DNA of 64,000 bases, from positions 196,001 through 260,000 of the forward strand of contig NC_064437.1 of NCBI RefSeq assembly GCF_023343835.1, given 5' to 3'. Of this stretch, positions 50,986 through 60,562 are shown piece after piece. The notes under the pieces are model-generated. The model did not search any database. It saw nothing but the letters and a program-made list of their open reading frames with translations, and was not told the DNA's origin. A program made the position numbers and the translations under genes. This DNA comes from Lagopus muta (Eukaryota; Chordata; Aves; Galliformes; Phasianidae). Positions within the stretch are counted from its first letter, which is position 1. Each line of letters begins with the position of its first letter.

Positions 50986-53400
50986 GGTCAAACGCAGATT
51001 TTTCACAATCCCATTAAAGCGTGCTGTCTGCTGTAACCGAGTGTGCAGGTGAAAGAATATGCAGTTATTATTATTCCCCTTAATTGTAAACTGCTGCTGG
51101 TAATTGTACTGTAAAACTGAGACAAAAGGAGCAGACTTGGAGGGACCACCCCTGCCCACTGATGTAATCGATGTACGGAGGTCGGTTTGCACAGAGATGT
51201 TATCTGCTCTGCCACCCTGCAGTGCTGCCCTGCTGCTGGGGCTGGCTGTGGGCTTTGGGCACAGAGCAGATGTAGCTGATAACACTCAGTGACAGCTCCG
51301 AGCTCTCGCTGTCGCATGCACTCAGCTTGGGACTTCAGGGAGGAAATAAGACGTGCATTCCTCTGTAACATGAGGGAGCTCGTGGCTGATCAAGGGAGCC
51401 TTGCCCAGGCTCTGCCTGCAGTGGTAACTGGAGCCAAAGGGCCCTGCTGGAAGTCAGGGGGGTTCTACTTGAGGAAAATGGCCTCACGTGTATGAAATGG
51501 ATCGTTTCCCTTCTACAACCCCTGCACGGCACGTCCTGTGACGGTTAGGATTATCTGACAACAAGAGAAATGTGTGGATCCCGATGTCCTGGTGTTGCTG
51601 GCCAGGCAGAGCTCTCTGGGCACTCCTGGGCAAAGCGCCGAGTGGCCGAGCCGCCTCTCAGTGCTGCTGGTGGCTGAAGCTCTCCTGAGATGTGCCTTCT
51701 TTTGGAAGTATCCAGAACAATTGTAGATGATGGTACTGGGTAAATAATCACAGCTTCTTCCAACATCTCACTTGAGCTGAAATGTCAACCAAATGATTGC
51801 TCAAAATTTAACGTTTTCCACTTCTTCACTTTCCAATGTAATGTGCCACGTTTTGGGATGTGAAGCGAGCAGTGTAACTGTGCCCTGCTCTGCCCCGCCG
51901 CCTTCCCTGCACGGCTTCTGCAGCACTGCTCTCCTCTCGGCTGCTTCAAGCTGACTTTTTAAGAACAGCAACACAAACCTGGTTTTCCCTTCCACCCAGA
52001 ACTCACATCTCTCTAAAACTGCGCTCACATGAGGTCCACAAGGGGGAAGCTCAGCCTTGTGCCAATCCCCAGTGCGTGCTATAGAACTTGTGCCTCTTCC
52101 CAGCCATTATCTCATCCCCTCTCGGTGGCCTTTGCACCACTGGAAAAAAGAAGGTAAGTGAAAGTTACGTTCTGAGGAAGAGGAAAACCCTTACGACACA
52201 ACATGTGATAGGGTCTTTATTTTTCTTTTCCATTTTCTTTTTCTGTCTGGCTTTTTGGACCTGAACTTGCCCCTGGCAATAAGAAAGAGAAACCTCACTT
52301 CAGCACATCTTTCAAAGGTCTAAGTTACCTGAAGTAAGGTTTCTGCAACATGTGGCCTTTGCAGGGTCAGTTACTTGTCAGTGTACTTCCTTGACATGGC
52401 CAAAATAACTCATTAATGACTTTAAGAGTTACTTGCAAATGAAATAGATTTGCTCTGCAGCCAAAGAGAACAGCAAGCCAGGCCAGTTGGGAGGTAAGTG
52501 AGCAGCCAAGGCCCCCAGTGCTCACACCACAGCCACCTGGGTCTGTGAGCTGGGAGCTTCTTCCCCTCCAGGCCTCTGCTTCTGGATCACAGTTACTTTG
52601 TTCCTGTGATGCTAAACTTGCATCTTTAGTTAGCTTAGATGGTAGAGATGGACGAAGGGCAGTTTTTCTAGGTTGTGTTCTGCTTTATTTTTTATCTTTG
52701 TTTTTCTCTATTTCCATGGCCCCGATTGTAATGGATGCAATAGCACAGCTGATAACACTGCTAATAATGGGTAGAGCTCGCTGTCGATTTCCCAAGCCTT
52801 TACCACAGTGAAGAATGGGCTCCAGCCTCCCTGGAAGCTCTGCAGCAGCTCCTCACCCCGCTGTCTGTGTGGGATGAGGCTCTCCCCCCTGGGGCTGGCA
52901 TGCAGCTCGGCTCTCTGCTACCTGGGGCTCAGGCCCTCAGATGTGGGCATGCCGTAGAGTCGGTATCTCAGCATTAGCTGGGATGGATTTGATTTCTTGA
53001 GAGTGCCTGGTATGATGCTATGTTTTTGGTTCTAGGAAAAAAGCAGTGTTGATAACACATTGGTATTTGTTGTTCCAACCCACGTGACGAACCCAGTGGC
53101 TGCTCCAAGCCCTGCAATGGTCTTGCAGTTGCTCTAGCCTCTTGGACTGACCCTGTGGTTACTCTTACCCTCCCAAAGAGGGTCACAACCCTCACAACCA
53201 GCCCTGTGATCACCCCAATCCCCATGACAAGCCCTGCAGTTCAACCAGAGAACCAACCAGTGCCAGTGTCATTTGCTTCCATAAGAAAAAATTTGTTCTG
53301 CTTCCCTTGTCCCCTCCCAGCATCCACCTCACTGTACATCTCTGGAGCAAAGCTGAGAGCAGCCAGGAAGCACAGTGAGCCACTGGAATGGATGCCTTCC

Positions 53401-53434
53401 GGGGGGGAAAAAAAAATAAAAAAAAAATAAAAGG
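53401..53434 (+). repeat. G run followed by A-rich tract
   Basis: Seven G, then A runs split by single T. No retroposon body was recognised. Confidence 0.85.
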
Positions 53435-53567
53435 AGATATAAATGCAGTTCTTGTCCAGAGACTGGCTTTCAATTGAACAAAATTCTACAGCACCTGGGT
53501 GGGCAGCTGTTCCACCCATGTGTTTAGTTGACATCTGTCATAGGAACCTGTCACACTTCTCCATTTC

Positions 53568-53640
53568 TCACAGAATCACAAAATGGCCAGGGCTGGAAGG
53601 GACCTCAAGGATCATGGATCTCCAACCCCCCACATAACTG
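53568..53640 (-). mobile_element. Short CR1 3' fragment
   Basis: CACAGAATCACAAAATGGCC, then GGCTGGAAGGGACCTC and 'atctccaacccccc', match the reverse complement of the CR1 3' end. The resemblance ends near 53640. Confidence 0.85.
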
Positions 53641-53734
53641 CTGGTTTGTTATGTGCCATGGAGTCCAGCTGATGCCCAGTTAGCTTCAGCTGTCTTCGTT
53701 CAACTTCATGCTTTGAATTAAAATTCACACATTT

Positions 53735-53770
53735 TATATATATATATAAATACATATATATATATATTTA
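53735..53770 (+). repeat. Interrupted (TA)n microsatellite
   Basis: Two TA arrays are joined by AAATACA. Confidence 0.9.
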
Positions 53771-53991
53771 AGAAAAAATGACTTGGAAGAGAAAGGAAAG
53801 GCGTGGAAGGGGAAAAGGCAAACACAAACTGCTACTCGCTTAAAAATATCACTGCTTGATGGAGGCTAAAAGGTGGCAGCTGTGCCAAAGTAGTGGACCC
53901 TAAATAGCTGTGCAAAAAAGAGCATGGAAAGCTCTGATTGCTGCAAGTACAGTAGTGAATGTGTGCTCTCAGCCTCAAATCAAGCGAGCTT

Positions 53992-54023
53992 AAAAAAAAA
54001 AAAAAGAAAAAAAAAAAAAAAAA
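53992..54023 (+). repeat. A-rich tract
   Basis: A runs are broken by a single G. The tract ends seven bases before dispersed element copy B. Confidence 0.9.
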
Positions 54024-54029
54024 GACCCA

Positions 54030-54078
54030 ATCAAGGCAATAATGGCCTCCACTTCACAATCAGAGAAGTGCTTCTACT
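54030..54078 (+). repeat. Dispersed 49-bp element, copy B
   Basis: This is the partner of 33532-33580. CACTT (54050-54054) and AAGTG (54066-54070) keep the same 11-base spacing and ACAATCAG core. It begins seven bases after an A-rich tract (53992-54023). Confidence 0.7.
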
Positions 54079-54654
54079 TCAGAAATCCTGCCATTTATGG
54101 CTGATTGCTAACCCTGGCCTCATTTCTAATCTAAAGGGTGAGCAATAATTTGGAAAAGGAATTATAACAACTTCCCAACCATTTGGTAAATCGTTATTAT
54201 TTTGAAGGGGTGTTGGGAAGCTGTTGCTGTTTGTCAGGTTTTTTTCCCACTGCCGCTCTACCATTTCCACCACAGCGATTCTCACTGATGTCACACCAGA
54301 AGAAGAGTAATGTGCAGTGGAAATACATAAGAAAAGCTGGGAGCGGTGTCAGATCCCAGGGCTGCGGGAAGGGAACACTAAGGGAAGGGGAAGGCTCCCT
54401 CCCGTGGTCCCGCAGTGCTGCCCCGCATGGGGCCAGGGCTCTTAGCTGTGTTTTCTAGGAAAAATCCAGAGTCGGGGGGTTGAGCTCGTGCATCTCCCAG
54501 CCCTCAGCCCCAGGAGTGCCCCGATTGCCCCCTGGCCAGAGCACAGGATCGCGTCCGATGCCTTCTGTTCTAAGGGTCAAAGCGCTGAAAAACAGATGTC
54601 ACAGAACAGAAAGACGGGGACTTGTGCGTGGTGTCACCTGCATCGGTTCGTGCT

Positions 54655-55145
54655 GATGAAATCATGGTAGTGTTTTGGTAATAACAGGCATTTGTGAGCA
54701 AAACACCTCTTATTTTAGTGAGTTGAGGGCAAAATGGAATGTCATCATCTCTCCGGATGAATGAGCTCCACGAAATGATGTGAGATGTTTTGTGACAAGG
54801 ACAATTGCTATTTCCTGAAGGATGGCAAAATTTCATTCAGTGGCTCAGGAGATAAACACAGGCACGGTCTGACTGCGGCTCTGTGCCCCGGTCCCTGGCT
54901 GTGCAGTAGAGGCATCTGACGCCGTTGTTATCTGTCTGTATTTTACATGATTTGAGGAGAAACCGATTCGAAAATTTCCAATGACCCGGTGAAATCCGAG
55001 CTACTTATTGCAGGACAGAAATATACAGCTCCAATCAAAATAACAACTTGGAATGTGTTTTATTAAATAGAGTTCATTTAATATTACCCTGGAGTGCTGT
55101 GGATTTGAAAGCGCATTCTTGAATTTGAACATTCATATCTTAGGC
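54655..55145. promoter_or_regulatory. Candidate conserved non-coding block next to the orphan CpG islands
   Basis: Two non-repetitive stretches, 54655-54845 and 54950-55145, carry ATCAAAATAAC, TTTAATATTACC and several CpGs (for example CCGATTCGAAAA) outside any island. They lie just left of the CpG cluster. They look like single-copy, slowly evolving DNA; this is an inference. Confidence 0.25.
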
Positions 55146-55449
55146 AATAAGAACGAGAGGAGAACGGCCGTTTGTGAGATTGAGCCATCCGGAGCACATT
55201 CTGATCCCCTGCAGAACCAACCACGGCATTCCCCAGGCGATTCCCCAGCGTGGTGTGTCCTGGGGTCCTTTGTCATTCTGTGGTGAAGGAGGTGCGGGGA
55301 AAACACACAGATCCTGCACGGCACTCTGCCCGTTTTGCTGCCCCTGCTTTGCCTTCGCTGCTCTACGTTTGCAGTATTTGAAGCGAGTGTACCTGCAGCG
55401 AGAAAACAGAGCCTCGTTCAGCCTCAGTGGAGCTGAGGTCTGAAAGAAT

Positions 55450-55490
55450 AGGAAAAAAAAAAAAAGAAAAAAAAGAAAAGAGAAAAGATT
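55450..55490 (+). repeat. A-rich (AAAAG)n tract
   Basis: A runs are interrupted by G at intervals. The tract lies at the left edge of the orphan CpG cluster. Confidence 0.85.
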
Positions 55491-55559
55491 ATAGATTGTA
55501 TGCTTAAACTCCACGAGCATTTCGCTTGTAAATATTCCTAGATTTTCGTCAGCGGTGTT

Positions 55560-58500
55560 ATGCAAATATATTTAAGTTAGCAGATGATAGAGGAGCGTTG
55601 CTGTCAGAGCGCACCGATGCAGAACTGCTCGGGGACAGCAGAGCTCGGCGCAGAGCTGCGCCGTTTGCCCCTCGCTGAGCCCCGCGTGGCAGCAGCGCGT
55701 TTCAGGGACTCGCAGTGCCGGCATGCGCAGCACAAAGCTCAGGAAACGGCTTTTCTGAGGTGGTGGTGAGGTAAAAAATACTCCGCAGTACGGCGTGGGG
55801 CGACAGGGCGGCCCCGCCACTGAAACGACATGTGAAATATCGCATCCTTTGTTATTCATGGGAAACCCTAAATGAAAATGTAATAACGTTTATTTGCTTT
55901 GAGACCTTACAGCCCCCGTAAGTTGAGAGGCACTTCTTTCCCCTGGCCGTTAGCGCCGGTCGGGGCTGTCCGGGATGCGGTGGGAGCGCGGATCCCTCGT
56001 TCATAGCGAACGTTGGGAATAAAGAGACTGCAGAGAAATACGCCGAGTAGAAACATCGTCTGTTCATTTAGATGTTAGCGAGCTACGGCTGCGGAGAGCC
56101 TCAGCTTAGAGTTCCCGTGTCATTTATAACACTAATGGCGAACCAGACCGCATGCATTTCTAGTATCAAAATTACAGGCTCCATAAGCACGATGCGTTAT
56201 CTTTCCTAGAGCTGTCTGTGCCTTAATGAAGGACGGAAAGTCGCGTGTTCAGCCTTAGCGAGAAAATAAACAGAAGCCCCGAACTCTGAGCGTCCTGGGA
56301 GGGGATTCGGCCTCCGACAGCAAAGCGGCCGCGGGCTCCAGGCGGGCGGCGGGCGGCGGGCTGGGGGCTGCGCAGGGCCGGGAACCGCTGGGCGGCTCCC
56401 GAGTGCGGCTCCGTGCTGAGCGCGGCCCTGCGGCCCTACGGCTCCTGCTATCGGGAATCCGCCGCTGGGCGGCCGAGGAACGTCGGCACGCGGGGATCGT
56501 GTTCGGACTACTCCCACACGCGCGGATGCTGCGCTGCAGCGCGCCGTGCAGAGCGACAGCTCGCGGGCCCGCAGCCCTCGGGGCAGCCCAGCGCCCAGCG
56601 CAGCCCAGCGGTGCCCTCAAAAGCTCCCGCAGAACAAAGTAGCGAAACGGACACCTGTCAGATCCGCTGAATAGATGCTGAGTGACACACACCGTGTTAA
56701 AATACTGCGAAATTATGCGTGAAAGGTGCCGAATTAGAGAGAAGGAGAAGCCCGTCCTGTCACACGGACGGACGGCTCCGCCTGTGAATGGCGCGCGGCT
56801 CTCGTTCGGGGCCGCCCGGCGCCTTTCGGCTGCTCGGGATGAGGCGCTCCCCAGCCGGGATCGTCCGCGATGGGAGCGCTGCGGAGGTATCGGTGCGGGG
56901 CACGGCGGTGTCACAACGGAACCGCCACGGGGCGGGCTTGGGGGACCGGTCCCCGAAGTACCTCGTTTTGTAACTGCGGAGTGTGCTCACAGTGCGCTGA
57001 AAGGAACCTTCTCTGTTCGATGGAGGTTCCGCTGCAATTGAGAGAGATGTGCTTTTATTTGTCATGGTGCTATGCAGAAAATGAAAACAAAGAAAGATTT
57101 TTTTCGGTGTAAGACTGATAAAGTATTGTGCTTGCTTGGTTACTCTAAATGCACTGCACCCAGAGAAAAGAACAAACGCTTATGTCTAATTTCTGTGTGG
57201 AATTCGGATATTACTCTGTTTTAAAACGGAGCCCAGGACGATTTGGTTCCGATGTCCCCAGGCTGTCCCTGCTCACACCGCTGCCGCAGTCAGGCAGCAC
57301 TCCTAGAGGGCTTTGCTTGAGCTGGTGGTAACAAATTAAGCGGGCAGCTGAGAGGAATTGTGCACGTGATTATTGCATTATTATCTGTTTTCTGAAGACT
57401 CAGAAATTCCCTTTCAGAGCTTTTAGTTGTTGCTGTTGCTGTTAACGCACCGTACGCTGCAGCGTTACTGTGTGCATTGCGTTCAGCTGACGGTAGAGCG
57501 GAGTTAAACCTCCTCCTTAGTACCACGTTTTGTCAAATCCAATTGCCGGGATATCGTGAAGCCGTTGTGTATTTCCAGAAAGTGAAAGCGCTGATGTCCT
57601 GCTCAGTTCCAGCGCACGATGAACTTACTAGAACAAGTTATTATAATATTTTTCTAAGGGACTACCGCATTTGTAGCCACACGTCGTTAAGCTCACAGCG
57701 CGGGGCAGCTCCAAGCAGAGCTCACGGGAGCGGCGCCCAAGAGCCGAGCGGTGCGGTGCCGCAGCGCGGGGTTTCACCGCACATCGCCCCCCGCGGCACG
57801 GCGCCCGGGGCTGCGTGAGGAATGGGGCGAAGGAACGCCTTTGCTGGCCCAGAAACAGCGCAACGCGAAGCCAATGACATCGTCCTTAGGAACGTTCGGG
57901 TGTTTTGAGAATTAAACGAGGAACTTGGGCGGAAGATGCCTTTTCGTTAGCAGAGAGGCCTCGCGCACTCTTACACGCGGCAAGGATTTGCCGACGGTTG
58001 GAACCTCTTTGCCTATCGGTGATTCCATCCCTACACGCGCGGGCGGTGCGGGTGGTGCCGCTCTTTGGGTGCCCGCTCCCCGGGCTGGCCGCGCGGTGCC
58101 GCTGAGCGCTGCGTTACATCGCAACGGGGCGGAGCGCGGGCGCGGGGAGCTCCGGGCCGGAGGGATCGCGGCGCTGCGCGGGGCGGGGATGCGGGCGGCA
58201 CTGCGGGCCGGAGCGCGTCTGGGGCAGGCCGGCAGTCAGAAAAGCCTTGTGCACATCGGTCAAAGCTTCAGGCGTTTAAAACGATTCCCCGCTCTACTCA
58301 GATTCACGCGACTGTTCGGTTTCGTTGTTGTAGGGTCTTGGATTACCGATTTGCTTAGTTATTTCATGAAGTTCCTAACAGTGTCCAATAACCGGCGCTA
58401 ATAATTAACAGCAGTAATTAAGGCGCACTTTCTCTGTTAAGAGACCCTACCGCCCTCTGGACTCGGGACGGCTTCGGGGGGAATGCGGGACGGCACCGAA

Positions 58501-59280
58501 CACCGCTCCGGACTCCACCGCGTCTCCGAGCCCCGGCCCCGCGCCCGCAGCGGTGCCGCGCGACGAGCAACGGCGGTGTCCCATCCGTGCGGTTCTGTGC
58601 CCCGCAGAGCGCCCAGAGCTCGCTCAGATTTTTCAACGCGCTTTTCGAGAACGCGGCACATCAGAACGCTGGGAACAATTCGCGATCGTTAACCGGCGCT
58701 TAGCATCGGATCCGCTCCGGGGGCTCCGCGCGAACTCCCCCGCAGAGATGCCCGCCCGCGCCGCTCTGCGCAAACGTGGCCCTGCGGAGCTGCGGGGCCG
58801 GGCCGAACTGCGCCGTGCCTCGCCTCGCCGGGCCGTACCGCGGCGGCTGCTCATACCTTCCAGCCTCGCCGAGCTCCGTTACTAGGCCGGCGCGTGCACG
58901 CGGGCTGACGGGAACGCGCAGCAGCCCCGGCCCCGGCGTGGAGGGGCTCCCGCGGTACGTCAACACCTCACAGGCTTGGCAGCTGGCCGAGCCGACATCC
59001 ACTCGTTTGTTCGGTTTCATCATCCCCGCAGGACAGCGGCGCTTCGTCCCCTCGGCACCGAACACAAGCCGTACCACGGCCCCGGCTGCCATCGCTCATC
59101 TCCTGCACGCAGCCGACAGCCGCGGGCAGCACCTCCGCCTGTGCCGCCGCCCGAGGTGCAGCCCGCGGTCGGAGCCCCGCCGCTCCACGACCCCCAGCGC
59201 GGCCCCCGAGCGCGGAGCGGCACCGCGCGGCACACGGCCGTTGGTTCTGGCAAGCCGCTGCTGGACGCAGCGCTTTGAGG
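55560..59280. promoter_or_regulatory. Cluster of CpG islands without a recognised gene
   Basis: CpG-dense segments lie at roughly 55590-56000, 56240-56960, 57690-57960, 58030-58250 and 58440-59280, separated by AT-rich, CpG-containing spacers. Open frames are long here on both strands (up to 219 codons) but are Arg/Pro/Ala-rich products of GC content with no domain. In human, LHX8 follows TYW3 in the same orientation, so an LHX8-linked promoter or regulatory island is a reasonable inference. An unannotated non-coding RNA start is the alternative. No LIM or homeobox exon was recognised near it. Confidence 0.6.
56344..56367 (+). other. G-quadruplex motif in the orphan CpG island
   Basis: Four G-runs of at least three (GGG-N4-GGG-N4-GGG-N2-GGGGG) lie in a row on the plus strand, with more G-runs up to about 56392. 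This meets the usual G3+ N1-7 quadruplex pattern. Such motifs are common in CpG-island promoters. Confidence 0.6.
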
Positions 59281-60218
59281 ATCTGTTCAAAGCCCTCAAT
59301 TACTTTTCCCTTCGGCTCCTACATATTATGCCAAATTTTTACGGTGGAATTAAAATGTTCCCAACTCACAGGTTTATGTAATAGAAACAAGTACGTGACC
59401 CACCTTGTGAGCTACAAATCACTGCACCAAACGCTGCTTCCCCCTTCCCAGCGCTGCAAGCCATACAGCTCCTAACTCAGTGCTGCTGAGATTTACAAGT
59501 TCCTCATTTTTTTTCTGCACAATAAACTACTGTATTATGCACTGACTTCTCCAGTGCTACAATACAGGACTATACAAACTACAGCACCTTCTGAAGCCCA
59601 TTAGTGTCATCTGGGTGACCTCCCGCTCCCAGCTGGGACTGGAGCTGTGCCCAGCCCCCAGAAACACCTCTGTGAGGTATGAACCACCAGCACGGTGCTG
59701 GCTGCAAAGAAAACCACCATTCAGCATCTGCTGCCGTGGAAGTGCACATGGCAGTGTGGCTGCAGCCTGAGCTGTGAGGCCAGGAAAGCAGCACAACCTG
59801 CTGCCCAGTGCCAGGGTCAGGAAGGGGCTCAGAGCTGCCGCAGGTACTTCTGTGGTTTTCTGTTCTCATCCCCAGCTCCATGCTGTACCTCTGCTGACGC
59901 AGTGGCTCCGTGCTGTTCTGAAAAGGCCCTCTGCATTGCTGCACATAGTTCTACAACTCTCCGACAGCGATTAAAAGCTTCAGTTTTATGGCTTGTCTGC
60001 AGGCCTCACCCCAGCAATGAAAGGGGAATGCTTCACAGAGAATGTGGCCAAAGACTGCAGCAAAGCAGTGGCCTCTATGATAGCTGACCTACGCAGTAAG
60101 ACAATGCAACAGCGCAGTTAGAAACAAAGAAAACAACCTCAAACATTGAGGTTCTCTTCTCTGTGCTTCTGTGGCCTTAAGCCTGTTCACAATTCTGTTT
60201 AATTACCTTGTGTTCTTT
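59281..60218. other. Stretch between the CpG cluster and the TYW3 3' end
   Basis: It contains no recognised gene. A plus-strand AATAAA occurs near 59521. Part of it may belong to a longer TYW3 3' untranslated region if the hexamer at 60219 is not used. Confidence 0.45.
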
Positions 60219-60224
60219 TTTATT
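60219..60224 (-). terminator. Candidate TYW3 polyadenylation signal (AATAAA)
   Basis: The plus strand reads TTTATT here, so the minus strand has AATAAA about 116 bases after the TYW3 stop. It sits at the edge of an A-rich stretch on the minus strand. It is the nearest canonical hexamer downstream of the stop; use of a more distal site towards 59500 cannot be excluded. Confidence 0.45.
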
Positions 60225-60339
60225 TTTTTTTTCCTCCTGGTAGCAACCAGCAGTGTTACTACTTAGAACAGAGCAATATTTGTATCTCTTATAAAGAGCA
60301 CCATGCACATTGTCCAGTTTGCCATTTGCCCTTCAGTGG

Positions 60340-60562
60340 CTACAGCGTGATTTCAGCAAAAATATCAAGGCTGCCTTCTGGGTCATCCCCAGGCTCCAGC
60401 TCCTCGTTATGACCCTCTGCAGAGGGGAGCACATCCTGCACTCTGGCAGTCCTCCTCTTCCTTCTGCGAACATACACAGTGTGAGCCTGCCCTGTGCCTG
60501 TGGAGGGCGAGCTGCTCACGCCGCCCGCTGCTTCCAGGGCTGCCTCCAAGCGCTTGTAGAAC
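60340..60562 (-). CDS. TYW3: TYW3 terminal coding exon 5 with stop codon
   Basis: The exon completes Arg185 and encodes residues 186-258, then TAG at 60342-60340. It opens with [10 protein letters not shown], which aligns with human FYNCLQHALE. A low-complexity Ser/Gly/Thr linker, the basic YVRRRKRR patch (human YIHKKKRN) and an acidic end finishing DIFAEITL follow. The acceptor is TTTCCTAG. This C-terminal tail is the least conserved part of the protein, and its identity rests on the in-frame join and the terminal pattern. Confidence 0.9.

Larger units (their letters stand above)
50370..53567. other. Gene-free stretch right of the mariner copy
   Basis: Only the candidate block at 50740-50985 and the A-rich tract at 53401 stand out. 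Around 53080-53260 short phrases such as AACCCTGTGG and CAGCCCTGTGATC recur loosely, a degenerate low-copy repeat at most. Confidence 0.5.

Noticed and set aside
56255-56914. 219-codon minus-strand open frame in the CpG cluster
   Set aside because: Its composition (Arg, Ala, Pro, Ser) follows from GC content, opposing frames are open too, and no domain is visible.
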